From Sulfurimonas sp. (GTDB taxonomy: Bacteria; Campylobacterota; Campylobacteria; Campylobacterales; Sulfurimonadaceae), in contig NZ_JAQTOD010000001.1 in the NCBI RefSeq assembly GCF_028713515.1, forward strand, positions 1 to 64,000: a stretch of DNA of 64,000 bases, read 5' to 3'. The notes below the pieces were generated by a model, which worked only from the letters and a program-made list of their open reading frames with translations, did not search any database and was not told the origin of the DNA. Below are positions 8,843 to 18,111 of the stretch, one piece after another (position 1 is the first letter of the stretch; each line of letters starts with the position of its first letter). The position numbers and the translations under genes were made by a program.

Positions 8843-10149
8843 TAGTTAGTTCCATTTTTTATGTAGATGTAAATTGGTGATGAGCCGATATTTAATATTT
8901 CATTTTCGATTTTTTTACCATTTTTAGAAAATACTTCAAAATAGTCTTCATTTTTTAGAGTTGTTGGTTTTAGTGACCAGTGAATTTGTAAAAGATTGTT
9001 ATCAACAAGGCACTGGAAAATATAGTAATGACGCTTTATATCAAGTCTCAAAAACTGTGCATTTTTCAGACTACTTACCATAAACTTATAGGCTGTAAAT
9101 GCTGTTCGTTTTCTTATACCGTCCCTGTTATCCACAAGTCCATAGCCTGGGGCTATTAATTGATGCCACGAGACTGAATTAACCTGAGCAGAAGCAAAAG
9201 CAAGTAGATAATATCTAAGCATAAAATCCCCATAAAGTTCCTCGCTTACACACTCATGCTCACTTGTTGGAGCGTATGGAGCAGTACCCGTAATTGGCCA
9301 GTTGGTCTCTGTGATGTGAAGTTCATGGGTGCTTTTTGGACTAAGCCAAACCATAGCGCTAAGCAGTGCTATTTTATCTGAGAGATTAAATCCCAGCTGC
9401 ATATTTTCCGGTGCACCTCGTCTATCAACATATAAAAGCGAAGAGATTCCGTCATAGCGGTATCTAAAAAAATTAAAAAGAGTATGAGCGGTAAAATGGT
9501 ACTCAAAATCTATGACTCCGCTGCCAATAAGCTTGGTGTGTGGGAATTTTGAAATTTTCAGATTATATGCGACTTTATAAAAACGATTGTACTCATCTAC
9601 GCTAAAAAATCCCCATTTTGCACGATTTATAGTTGAGCCAATCTCAAAAATATCTACTATTTCATGAAGTGTACTAAAAATGGTGTCTAAATCTTTTTTT
9701 AAAAGCCCCAAATCTTCTATATGTTCTCTATCTTGAAGAATTTTAAGAGTTATTTTTCTCTGACTCATGGCAAGGATAAATTCTTTGAGCTCATTAAGGG
9801 TTTCCATTTCCCAAAGTTTAAAACGCACCAAAACTCTTTCTGCTCCGAGTTCATTAATGAGCTCTATCGTTACATCCTTTTCGCGTTGGTAATCAACACC
9901 AATACAGAAAAAGTCGCTATTTTTAATACTCTTTTTTCGTACAAACGGGATAGCAAGGAGCGAAATCGGTAATGTAAAAATTGATATAAGGAATGTTTTT
10001 AAAAGAGATAAAAACTCTTTCTTCCTCATGCTTTTTTTATAGATTTTATCTTTTAGTGGATATGGCTGGTCGGAATAGTTATCCCATATAAAAGGCTGTT
10101 TCATAAGAAGAATTATATCTTTTTTGGTATTAAACCAGTCAAAAACCAC
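8842..10149 (-). CDS. Membrane-anchored TIM-barrel-like protein of the LPS locus, function unknown
   Basis: No named family was recognised for this roughly 435-residue protein. A hydrophobic segment near residues 50-68 suggests a single membrane anchor. The remainder has beta-alpha repeat character, and ITETNWP near residues 275-281 resembles the strand-end acid/base glutamate region of TIM-barrel glycoside hydrolases. It sits directly upstream of waaF with a one-base overlap, so a role in glycan trimming or LPS assembly is plausible. The frame opens with GTG at 10149. ATG at 10101 is the other option, and neither has a good ribosome site. Confidence 0.6.
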   Translation of the reverse strand: MVFDWFNTKKDIILLMKQPFIWDNYSDQPYPLKDKIYKKSMRKKEFLSLLKTFLISIFTLPISLLAIPFVRKKSIKNSDFFCIGVDYQREKDVTIELINELGAERVLVRFKLWEMETLNELKEFILAMSQRKITLKILQDREHIEDLGLLKKDLDTIFSTLHEIVDIFEIGSTINRAKWGFFSVDEYNRFYKVAYNLKISKFPHTKLIGSGVIDFEYHFTAHTLFNFFRYRYDGISSLLYVDRRGAPENMQLGFNLSDKIALLSAMVWLSPKSTHELHITETNWPITGTAPYAPTSEHECVSEELYGDFMLRYYLLAFASAQVNSVSWHQLIAPGYGLVDNRDGIRKRTAFTAYKFMVSSLKNAQFLRLDIKRHYYIFQCLVDNNLLQIHWSLKPTTLKNEDYFEVFSKNGKKIENEILNIGSSPIYIYIKNGTN

Positions 10150-10224
10150 AGAGGATTAGTTAGTATTTATTTAGCACAATTTTGTTAAAATATACAAAAT
10201 AAAGTTTTGTATGTTGGAGTGTTT

Positions 10225-11049
10225 ATGCAACCTGTTTCCCCAGATATTAGTTTGGTTGTAGCTGTCTATAAGGATGCCCAGTCTTTGAGTCTTATTTTGG
10301 AGGCGCTGGAGAAACAGTCCTATAAGAATTTTGAGATTATTGTTGCTGAGGATTGTGAATCTGATGAAATTAAAAATTGTATAAAAAATTATGCACATCT
10401 AAATTTAAAACATACCACTCAAAAAGATGTTGGTTGGAGAAAAAACTCATCTCTAAACAATGCCATAAGAGTCGCGAGTTCTGATTTTTTACTGTTTATA
10501 GATGGTGACTGTATACCAAATATTCATTTTGTTAGAGAGTACAATAAGCAAAAAGAAAAAAACACGGTGTTGTGTGGACGACGAGTAGAGCTTGGAAGTA
10601 GATTTACAAAACAGATAAGAGAGAGAAAATTAAATATTCTAGATATTCAAAAGAACTATTTATTAAATATATTTAATTTTCGAGAGGACAACACTAGGCA
10701 TTTTGAAGAGGGAATTTATTTAGGAGACTTGTTGTTTAATCTAAAACATAAAGGTAAAGAGGCATCAGTTCTTGGATGTAATTTTGGTATAAACAAGAGT
10801 GACTTGATTGAAATAAATGGCTTTAATGAAGATTATGTTTCTCCATCGGTCGGCGAAGATACAGATATAGAGTATAGATTGAGATTAAAGGGATGTAACT
10901 TTAAGCGTATAAGAAATAGATCATTTGTGTTTCATCTCTATCATGAAGAGGTGTATAGTCCTGCCGATGCTGAAAAATCTATGAAAGTTTTCAACAAAGT
11001 AAAAGAAAACAAGCAAGTGAAATGCAAAATTGGTTTAACAAGAGAGTAG
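10225..11049 (+). CDS. Family 2 glycosyltransferase
   Basis: This is a GT2 enzyme with a GT-A fold of about 274 residues. The start ISLVVAVYKDAQSL leads to FIDGDC (DxD metal-sugar site) near residue 90. A GEDTDIEYRLRLKG acceptor-side motif lies near 212, as in galactosyl or N-acetylgalactosaminyl transferases. ATG 10225 is chosen because GGAG (10216-10219) lies 5 bp upstream; the longer frame starts at TTG 10207 without such a site. It is alone on the + strand within the LPS locus. Donor and acceptor cannot be told from sequence. Confidence 0.82.
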   Translation: MQPVSPDISLVVAVYKDAQSLSLILEALEKQSYKNFEIIVAEDCESDEIKNCIKNYAHLNLKHTTQKDVGWRKNSSLNNAIRVASSDFLLFIDGDCIPNIHFVREYNKQKEKNTVLCGRRVELGSRFTKQIRERKLNILDIQKNYLLNIFNFREDNTRHFEEGIYLGDLLFNLKHKGKEASVLGCNFGINKSDLIEINGFNEDYVSPSVGEDTDIEYRLRLKGCNFKRIRNRSFVFHLYHEEVYSPADAEKSMKVFNKVKENKQVKCKIGLTRE

Positions 11050-11082
11050 TTTTTAGTAAGTTTGATATGGTTGGTAATTTGA

Positions 11083-12018
11083 TTATCTGCTTGTAACTAT
11101 TTCAATCATCTTGCTTTCGACTGTATTGTAATAGTTTTCATCATAATCGGCAGGTATCATAAAATTGTGTTGCCTGCTTTTCTCGCTTACGGTTGCCCAT
11201 CTTAGGGCACTTGCAAAAAGAGTGTTGCCAAAAAATGAGAGTGTGTTCGTGTTGACGGCACCGGCTAAATGCATGGGCCCGGTTGAGGTGCTGATAAACA
11301 GCTCACAGCCAGCCAAAAACTGGCAAAACTCCATGAGGCTCATCTTTGAAACTAAAAGTTCAGCTTTAAAATCAAGATGACTTTCTATGTATTCTTTTGA
11401 CTTTGTATCATCTGGACCAAAAGTAAAAACTACCTTTGTGTTTTGGAGTTCGCTTGCTCTTTTTGCGAGGCGTAAATAGTCATCAAGTTTTAAGTTGCCA
11501 TCGCTACTGCCGCCAAAACCGGGATGAAGGGCAACCGTTTTTTGTGAGGAAGGAGTAGAAAACGAAGATTTTATGAGAGGTCTTGAAAAATCAAGCTTTA
11601 TATCCGCAAAAATCTCTTTTGCCAGATCAAGATTATATTGCCACTCTGTTTTCTCTGCTTTGTTTCTTCTTTGGGCTACTGTTTTGTTGAAAAAAAATTG
11701 GGCAAGTTTTGTGGATGGTGCAACCCTCTGTTTTATGCCGCTTAAAAAAAGAAGAACACCGAGGTTTGTGTCTATAAATCCGCTGATGCTAGCGTCGAAT
11801 TTATGGGCTCTGATTCTGCGCAATGTTCCCATAAAATCATTTTTGTCATACAAAATCACATTATCTATGAAATCTATTTGTGATGCAAATTGATAATTTA
11901 TTTTTGATACGAGCGCAGTTATTTTTGTATTTGGATACTGCTCTTTTATTGCTTTAAAAAGAGGTAGAGTTACTACAAAGTCCCCGATTTTGTCATGTCT
12001 TGTTATAAGTAGGTTCAC
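11083..12018 (-). CDS. GT9 heptosyltransferase-family glycosyltransferase
   Basis: The 311 residues follow the GT9 pattern: an N-terminal LLITRHDKIGDFVVTLPLF segment and a C-terminal STSTGPMHLAGAVNTNTLSFFG donor-site region. The protein is shorter and more divergent than waaF or waaC in this window, so it may transfer heptose or another sugar to the outer part of the core. Its start overlaps the upstream GT2 stop by 4 bp. Confidence 0.82.
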   Translation of the reverse strand: MNLLITRHDKIGDFVVTLPLFKAIKEQYPNTKITALVSKINYQFASQIDFIDNVILYDKNDFMGTLRRIRAHKFDASISGFIDTNLGVLLFLSGIKQRVAPSTKLAQFFFNKTVAQRRNKAEKTEWQYNLDLAKEIFADIKLDFSRPLIKSSFSTPSSQKTVALHPGFGGSSDGNLKLDDYLRLAKRASELQNTKVVFTFGPDDTKSKEYIESHLDFKAELLVSKMSLMEFCQFLAGCELFISTSTGPMHLAGAVNTNTLSFFGNTLFASALRWATVSEKSRQHNFMIPADYDENYYNTVESKMIEIVTSR

Positions 12019-12773
12019 TTTTTTGCCTCATGATTTAGCTCGTAAAGCTTGATATATTTATAAAAGTTTGTTGCCATATGAGAAAATGCAATAACGAGCC
12101 CAGCGTAACCATCAAGAAAACCTCGTTTAAAAAAGTATGTTTTTATGAATGAAAAAATTCCATTAAAAAGCGCTTTTGCTGGCGAAGATGTTTTTTTACC
12201 AACATTATTTTGTGCAAAAAGCGTAGAGTATCTATCTGCTTTTTTAATAAAATCACTTATGGAGTGATAGCTATAATGAAGAATATTTCCACCATTAAGC
12301 TCAACGGTATTCATCTTGTCGGTTATTATATTTTCGTGAACATAATTTGAGTTGAATTTTGTTTTTGTCTTGTTATAGAGCCGTTTTATTTTTTGATTAT
12401 TCCAGCCACAATGTTTTATCTGAATTTCTTTATAAAAAGCATGAAAATTTAGTAAATATACACTATTGTTATCTAAATCTGTATTTTTTAGAGTTTTAAA
12501 AAGATTACTATCCACAACTTCATCACTATCTAGAATAAGTATCCATTCATGTTTTGCATAGCTAGCTGCCTTGTTTTTTGTTTCTCCAAAACCAATAAAT
12601 TCTCCCTGAATAAAATTAACATTGGAAAATTTTGATGCTATATTTGCTGTTTCGTCTTCAGAGCCATTATCATAAACAACCACATCATCAAAACCTATAA
12701 GACTTTCAAGAGAGTTTTTGATTGTAAGAGCGCCATTTTTTACAATCATTACAACCGATATATTACTAGCCAT
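12015..12773 (-). CDS. WaaE/KdtX-type family 2 glycosyltransferase (LPS core)
   Basis: The 252-residue protein begins ISVVMIVKNGALTIKNSLES and carries YDNGSEDET and LDSDEVV. These are typical of the WaaE/KdtX group that adds glucose to the inner-core heptose. A basic C-terminal part (FFKRGFLDG) resembles the membrane-associated tail of that group. It overlaps the deacetylase gene by 8 bp and the GT9 gene by 4 bp, so it belongs to the same operon. The exact sugar is not determinable. Confidence 0.83.
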   Translation of the reverse strand: MASNISVVMIVKNGALTIKNSLESLIGFDDVVVYDNGSEDETANIASKFSNVNFIQGEFIGFGETKNKAASYAKHEWILILDSDEVVDSNLFKTLKNTDLDNNSVYLLNFHAFYKEIQIKHCGWNNQKIKRLYNKTKTKFNSNYVHENIITDKMNTVELNGGNILHYSYHSISDFIKKADRYSTLFAQNNVGKKTSSPAKALFNGIFSFIKTYFFKRGFLDGYAGLVIAFSHMATNFYKYIKLYELNHEAKK

Positions 12774-13491
12774 TTGTTACCTTTTTTGTAAATGCTTTAA
12801 ATTTATACTTGAGAATCTTTTTCCACTCAAAAATACTACTTTTGGTATCGAGTTTATCCCCGTCAATTCTATAGATTACGCCATTGATACCAGAAAAATC
12901 TTCTTGGACAGCATTACCGATTCTAAAAGCATATTTATAATACTTTTTTGTTTCTTTTAAAATTTCTTTGTTGTATTTACCAAATGGAAAAACAAAGCTA
13001 TCTACAGTCACATTTAGCTTTGATTCTAGTGTTTTTTTAGAATGCTCTAGTTCTTGTTCCAAATTAATTTCTTTTTGAATTAAATTTGAATGTGTGCAAG
13101 AGTGAGAAGCAATAACTATTAGTCCACTACCTATCATCTCAAGAAGCTCTGTATATGTGCAAAATGTTCCTTTTGTGTAATTTTTGAAAAGGTCATTATG
13201 CTCAAATCCCATTCTTATTGTTGGTTCTAAATCGCAATAGTCTAAAATATAATTACTTGGAACCGCAAGAAGCGCCTTTAGGTTGTATTTTTTTAAAAGA
13301 GGGTATATAAGAAAATAAAAATCACTATACGCATCATCAAAAGTTAGACATATAGAATTTTCATCTATTCTTTCACCAGGTAGAACAGTCGTAAAATTTT
13401 TTTGTATATAAGACAAGTGTTGCTCAAATATTTCTAAATTATTCGAGCATCTGTCACTGTTTACATGATGATACATTACACTAATCAACAA
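12766..13491 (-). CDS. Polysaccharide deacetylase (NodB-like, CE4)
   Basis: The 241-residue NodB-type domain shows the metal-site aspartates in LTFDDAYSD near residues 47-55, the histidine pair in ASHSCTHSN near 119-127 and a FPFGKYN strand. It should remove N- or O-acetyl groups from a surface sugar or peptidoglycan. No signal peptide is seen, unlike secreted CE4 enzymes, which suggests a cytoplasmic target such as a lipid-linked or LPS precursor. It sits between the kinase and GT2 genes with overlaps on both sides. Confidence 0.85.
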   Translation of the reverse strand: MLISVMYHHVNSDRCSNNLEIFEQHLSYIQKNFTTVLPGERIDENSICLTFDDAYSDFYFLIYPLLKKYNLKALLAVPSNYILDYCDLEPTIRMGFEHNDLFKNYTKGTFCTYTELLEMIGSGLIVIASHSCTHSNLIQKEINLEQELEHSKKTLESKLNVTVDSFVFPFGKYNKEILKETKKYYKYAFRIGNAVQEDFSGINGVIYRIDGDKLDTKSSIFEWKKILKYKFKAFTKKVTNG

Positions 13492-14215
13492 CTTCGATTC
13501 CTCTTAATCTTTTTTTTGTATTTATTTTATTTTTGTGAGTTTGTGAGTATTTAAGTGCAACTTCAATGCAATCTTGTGTATCCAAGCCCGCAAGTCTTGC
13601 ATATTCTTTTGCGATAAATCTTAAATCATCATCCTTTGCCCAAAGTTTGGAAAAATTTTTTAGTCTCTCATTTGAAGTAAGAGTTTTAAATTGCATTCTA
13701 TTTATATCTACGATTTTAAATGTGTAAGTATCACTCTCTTTTTTTATGAGAATATTTCCCGGAGAGTAATCAAGATGAAAGATGTTGCTTTCATGAAGTA
13801 AAAATGTAAATTTTGCAAAAGCCATAAAAATAGCTTCTCTGTCTGAAAAACCTCTATCTAGTAGAGGCTCTCGTATTGTAAAATCGTAGCCAAACTTCTC
13901 GCTTACAAAATAGCTCTCATTAATTAAGCCAAATTTTTTAAACTCAATAAAACCTATAGGCTTTGGCACAAAATCTACTATCTTTAAGCTATTGTCATAA
14001 GATTTTTTTGCTTTTGAGTCTTTGAAAAATGAGTAAACTATTTTGTTTATGATATTTGGGATTTTAAAAGATTTTATAATTAATTCTTTGTTTTCAAAGT
14101 TTATAACTTTTATCTCATTTCTCGCCTTATGTATAGAGTTATCGGAGTTTTTGAAATGTTTTTTTATATTTTTTAATAATAATTTGGAGTTGGTATCTAC
14201 TGATTCAAGTTTCAT
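13481..14215 (-). CDS. LPS core kinase, WaaP/Kdo-kinase-like
   Basis: This is a 244-residue eukaryotic-like kinase fold. HLDYSPGNILI near residues 142-152 is the catalytic loop with its Asp and Asn, and a KIVDINRM segment supplies the metal-binding Asp. WaaP-type enzymes phosphorylate heptose or Kdo in the LPS inner core. It is the first gene of the deacetylase-GT2-GT9 group and overlaps the deacetylase by 11 bp. Which sugar is phosphorylated is an open point. Confidence 0.82.
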   Translation of the reverse strand: MKLESVDTNSKLLLKNIKKHFKNSDNSIHKARNEIKVINFENKELIIKSFKIPNIINKIVYSFFKDSKAKKSYDNSLKIVDFVPKPIGFIEFKKFGLINESYFVSEKFGYDFTIREPLLDRGFSDREAIFMAFAKFTFLLHESNIFHLDYSPGNILIKKESDTYTFKIVDINRMQFKTLTSNERLKNFSKLWAKDDDLRFIAKEYARLAGLDTQDCIEVALKYSQTHKNKINTKKRLRGIEVVD

Positions 14216-14328
14216 TTTTTTATTCCATTATGATTAACATTTTATTTTACAAGAAAATTCAACTCATGAACTGTATAAGATTCTTGGTAAAAAATAAGAG
14301 ATAAAATTTTAGCAAATACGCGCTATTT

Positions 14329-16224
14329 TTACTCTGATTGCTTTCCTTTATACTGTCTGAAATTTTTTGTTTTTCCATCAAAAAGAAGCTTTTGGGAGGC
14401 GTTTGTAAAACTTAATGCTCTGTTTTTGAAGTTTATTATATCATTTGTACACCCAATCTCTCTATCTGTAAAGGTGGATATATCGTAACATTTATGCTTA
14501 TTGGTCGCTGTATTTATCTCAAGAAGATTATCTTTTTCAATCCAGCCTAAAAAACCATTATGATAATAGTCAGCAAAAAAATCATTTTCACTTAACAAAG
14601 AACGACCACTAAACTTAGTTGTTATCTTTTTGTAGTCACCAAAAACAGCGTCCAAGATAGTTGGGGCAATATCTCTTTGGGAAAGATAATTATTACTATA
14701 GAAAGGCTTTAAGTCTTTGTGATAAAGTGCAAAAGGGATTAGATAATTTTCAAAATTACTTCCTTTTACTCCACCACAATGATCAGCTACAAAGACAAAA
14801 AGTGTATTTGGATATTTTTTTTTCATTATTTCTACAAATTTTTGGAGTGCCATATCTGAAAAATGAAGAGCATTTAGTTGATTGTTTAGTGATTTATCTG
14901 CTACAAAATTGATTTTTTCTACCCCTTGTGGGATTTTATCGTCATGTGTTGTGGCTCCATTTATTCCTATTATAAATGGCTTATTTGATGTTTGAATTGT
15001 ATCGATTGTGAAATTATAAAGATCGCTATCATGAACTCCCCAATTGTTTTGTTCATATGCCCTTTTAATCACATCTTTTTTCCCATAACTTTCTTGGAAT
15101 CCTATACTTTGCGCAAAAGCTCCAGTTCCGCTTGTTTCTTTGGCTGAACCTTGGAAAAATGCACTTCTGTATCCTGCTTGATTGAAAATGTTGATTAAAG
15201 ATTCATACTTAAAATCTTGTAGTTGTGTTTTTGCTACTGTCTTTCCTAGTGGATTTTGAAATGAACAAAGAGTTGCAAATATCCCCTCAGTTGTTCTATG
15301 TCCTCCCGCTATCATTGCCTTTGGTCTGATTGATTGCGCTAAGATGGAGTCAAAAAATGGAGTAGTAGAGATAGATGATTTGTTGAACCCATAATTTTTG
15401 ATATTGACTCCACTCCAACTTTCAAGGAAAAATATCACAACATTTGGCTTATGCAGGGGTCTATTGTAAGGAGTATAACTATTTTGATAGAGTTTTTGCA
15501 TCTCACTTTGCATCACATCTTTGTCTATGGTTGGAATCTTTAGTAGTTTGAGTTTTTTATCTCTATTCGTAAGTGAAAATATTGCGTTGTAAGTACCGTT
15601 AAGTGCTAAAGTCGCTAGCTTGCTATCTCTTATTTGGCTAGATTGCCAAGGAGTAAGAGGAATATTTTGCGCCATTCCACGCATAAAAAATAGTGTAAAT
15701 AAGAGTATGACTAAAAGTTTAGGTAAATAGAATTTATTAAAAGGTATCACTAAACTTTTTTTAACCAAAAGTTTATATATTAAAATAAAAAGAATTACGC
15801 TGAAAATAAGTGAGCTAATCGTAAGTAAAGTATGTTGCGAAGCCGCTGTCATTGCCAAGCCAGAAGCATCAGTTAAGGCATCACTTACTTCATATCCCAT
15901 ATGCCTGCTAGACTCAAAAAAATACATAATATCCGAGCTTTGGGATAGAAAAAGAAAAGATAGTAAAAAAGAAGAGGCAATGGCAAAATAGTTACGATTC
16001 GAGGCAAAAAGAAAACCAATTAAACTAATTAACGAAGCAGTTGCGAAATCAAACTTGTATCCCCAAAAAATTGCGTAGCAGAGTGATGAAAACGGTATGC
16101 CATTGAAGCTGTCAGAGAGATAAAATAAAAAAATAAATTTTGAAATAAGTACGACAAGGTAAGCGACAATAAAAATAAGGAAATAATTTTTTAAAAAATA
16201 AAGTTTAGTCAATGAATTATCCAA
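14329..16224 (-). CDS. LTA-synthase-family membrane sulfatase-like phosphotransferase
   Basis: This is a 631-residue polytopic protein. About five hydrophobic helices fill the first 210 residues. An alkaline-phosphatase-superfamily domain follows: VVIFFLESWSG near 261 for metal ligands, GGHRTTEGIFATLCS near 305 with a candidate threonine nucleophile, and FVFVADHCGG near 480. Relatives transfer phosphoglycerol or phosphoethanolamine to lipids and glycans at the periplasmic face. In this LPS locus it could decorate core or O-chain sugars. A 113-bp gap separates it from the kinase gene downstream. Confidence 0.8.
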   Translation of the reverse strand: MDNSLTKLYFLKNYFLIFIVAYLVVLISKFIFLFYLSDSFNGIPFSSLCYAIFWGYKFDFATASLISLIGFLFASNRNYFAIASSFLLSFLFLSQSSDIMYFFESSRHMGYEVSDALTDASGLAMTAASQHTLLTISSLIFSVILFILIYKLLVKKSLVIPFNKFYLPKLLVILLFTLFFMRGMAQNIPLTPWQSSQIRDSKLATLALNGTYNAIFSLTNRDKKLKLLKIPTIDKDVMQSEMQKLYQNSYTPYNRPLHKPNVVIFFLESWSGVNIKNYGFNKSSISTTPFFDSILAQSIRPKAMIAGGHRTTEGIFATLCSFQNPLGKTVAKTQLQDFKYESLINIFNQAGYRSAFFQGSAKETSGTGAFAQSIGFQESYGKKDVIKRAYEQNNWGVHDSDLYNFTIDTIQTSNKPFIIGINGATTHDDKIPQGVEKINFVADKSLNNQLNALHFSDMALQKFVEIMKKKYPNTLFVFVADHCGGVKGSNFENYLIPFALYHKDLKPFYSNNYLSQRDIAPTILDAVFGDYKKITTKFSGRSLLSENDFFADYYHNGFLGWIEKDNLLEINTATNKHKCYDISTFTDREIGCTNDIINFKNRALSFTNASQKLLFDGKTKNFRQYKGKQSE

Positions 16225-16277
16225 ATATTAAGGTTGAGTATGATAACAAAAAAATATTACCATGAAGATAAAACTCT

Positions 16278-17309
16278 TCAATTGTTATCTTCATAGATTG
16301 AGGTGACATCAAGCTCAATAACATTAATTCTTGTATTTTTCATTCCCTCATAACAAAGATGAATGCCATCATGATATCTAAGCAGGTCTTTACTATCAAT
16401 TTTAATTGCATCTATTGTTGTGGTTTCAAAAATTTTCTCTAAATTAAAAAGAGCCGAGGAATAGAAAGAGACAACATGCATTGGGTAAATATTTCTTGAC
16501 AAAAAGACAATCTCTATTGGACCTTCATTTTTTTGAATAGTGAATTGATCTGAGGTAAGAGCTTTAAGCCGATCGGAAATGATTTCTGCACGATGAGGTA
16601 TGTAGATAATCTCTTTTTTATAGTAGTCTATGATTTTTTTTATATAATTTACATATTTTATATCTGTCATTGTTTTGCCACTTGTGAATGATTGGCCAAG
16701 CAAATATATACGCTCATCCTTAAACGCTTTTTCTGTATATGTTTTTTTGAAATAGCTGTAGTTGTTTGTTATGATTTTTTCATGACCGTGTGGAATGATG
16801 TGGTAATTTGTAAATAAATTTACAGGGTTATTTTGATTGGTGTTTAAACCAAAGATTTTGTATCGCAATAGTTTTATTTTTTGTTCCCATGATGATTTAT
16901 GGTTTGGATGCAGTTTGTTGGCGTGTGTTGTCATAGTCATAGTGCCATCGTCTAATAGATATGTGCTTATAGTTTTTAAATTGGCAATAATAAGTTGGTT
17001 TATGGTTCCATAATCGCCAGTGAAAATATGTTCATAGTTTTTTTGTTGTAGTTTTTTAATTAATTTTGCTTGAGATGAAAGTTTTGAAAATTTAGATTTG
17101 TTTGGGTAATAAAAGTCTATCTCTTCATCAAACATTGAAAGTTTTGAAACCAATTGCATTTGAGTTGAGTTTGTGCTAATTGGGTTTATTGTTGAATCAT
17201 GCATAATTAATAATATATTGTGTTTTGTTGAGAAGTGCTCTTTTGCTTCAATTGCGTTCATTAGTTGGAGGGGACTTCTTACTATGAAGAGGTTATAAGT
17301 TGTAGTCAT
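16278..17309 (-). CDS. Candidate nonulosonic-acid (sialyltransferase-type) transferase
   Basis: The 343-residue protein resembles bacterial sialyltransferase families (GT52 or polysialyltransferase type). The N-terminus NLFIVRSPLQLMNAIEA is typical. LLDDGTM near residue 128 fits the conserved acidic-acidic-Gly motif, YIPHRAE near 238 the His-Pro-region motif, and FYSSALF near 281 the conserved serine pair. It is the last gene of the run that makes a CMP-activated sugar, so it most likely uses that CMP-nonulosonate as donor. The acceptor is unknown. Assignment rests on motif recognition and context. Confidence 0.65.
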   Translation of the reverse strand: MTTTYNLFIVRSPLQLMNAIEAKEHFSTKHNILLIMHDSTINPISTNSTQMQLVSKLSMFDEEIDFYYPNKSKFSKLSSQAKLIKKLQQKNYEHIFTGDYGTINQLIIANLKTISTYLLDDGTMTMTTHANKLHPNHKSSWEQKIKLLRYKIFGLNTNQNNPVNLFTNYHIIPHGHEKIITNNYSYFKKTYTEKAFKDERIYLLGQSFTSGKTMTDIKYVNYIKKIIDYYKKEIIYIPHRAEIISDRLKALTSDQFTIQKNEGPIEIVFLSRNIYPMHVVSFYSSALFNLEKIFETTTIDAIKIDSKDLLRYHDGIHLCYEGMKNTRINVIELDVTSIYEDNN

Positions 17310-17327
17310 TAAAACATCCTCACTTTT

Positions 17328-18098
17328 CTATAAACTAAATCCATCATCAACAACGATATTTTGCCCATTCATATACCGACTCATATCACTTAAAAGATAT
17401 ATAAGTGTACCTTTTAAATCATTTTTATCTAGCATCCCTTTGTTCAAACACTGCTTCTTGTAAGCTTCCAAAAATACTTCCGGTTGATTGTCAAAAATCC
17501 CACCAGGACTAATTGCATTTACGCGGATGTTCATTCCTTTGAAGTATTTTGCCATATATTGTGTTAAAAGAACCAGTGCAGACTTAATTGCGGCATACTC
17601 CACTGGCATTGTCATTGAGGTGTTGTCGTAAACTTCAAACTTTGGAGCGATTACCCCATAGATAGATGATATGTTGACAATGTTTCCATAGCCTTGATTT
17701 TTAAAATAAGATGCAAACTGTTGAGAAGTCAAAAAATAGCCTCCTAAATTGAGATTAATATTTTCACAAAAATCATCATACTCAACATCGAAAAAATGTT
17801 TCCCATAGTTTTTATTCCGAGGGTAGGCATTGTTGACAAGTGCATCAATTCTGCCATACTTGGCGTTAAGATATGTAATCATGTTTTGTAATGATGTTTT
17901 AGAGGTGATGTCGAGTGCTATAAAATCAATATTTTGCGTATTTAGCGTGGTAGATAAATCATTTTTAACTTGATTACCAATTTCTGAGTTAATGTCTGCA
18001 ATAACAGCAATACCGTTTTGCTCTACTATGGATGCTACAAACTCTTTTCCGATAAGACCAGCTCCGCCAGTAATAACGATAACTTGATTTTTAAGCAT
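17328..18098 (-). CDS. ptmA: Short-chain dehydrogenase, PtmA-like
   Basis: This is a 256-residue classical SDR with ITGGAGLIGKE near residues 9-19, VNNAYPRN near 87, serines in NISSIYG near 142 and the catalytic YAAIKSA near 168. Length and gene order match PtmA of the Campylobacter legionaminic-acid locus, where PtmA and PtmF are placed early in the GDP-sugar branch, supplying glucosamine phosphate. Here an acyltransferase gene separates it from ptmB. The exact reaction is less certain than for the other pathway genes. Confidence 0.75.
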   Translation of the reverse strand: MLKNQVIVITGGAGLIGKEFVASIVEQNGIAVIADINSEIGNQVKNDLSTTLNTQNIDFIALDITSKTSLQNMITYLNAKYGRIDALVNNAYPRNKNYGKHFFDVEYDDFCENINLNLGGYFLTSQQFASYFKNQGYGNIVNISSIYGVIAPKFEVYDNTSMTMPVEYAAIKSALVLLTQYMAKYFKGMNIRVNAISPGGIFDNQPEVFLEAYKKQCLNKGMLDKNDLKGTLIYLLSDMSRYMNGQNIVVDDGFSL

Positions 18099-18111
18099 AA
18101 AATATCCTTTA

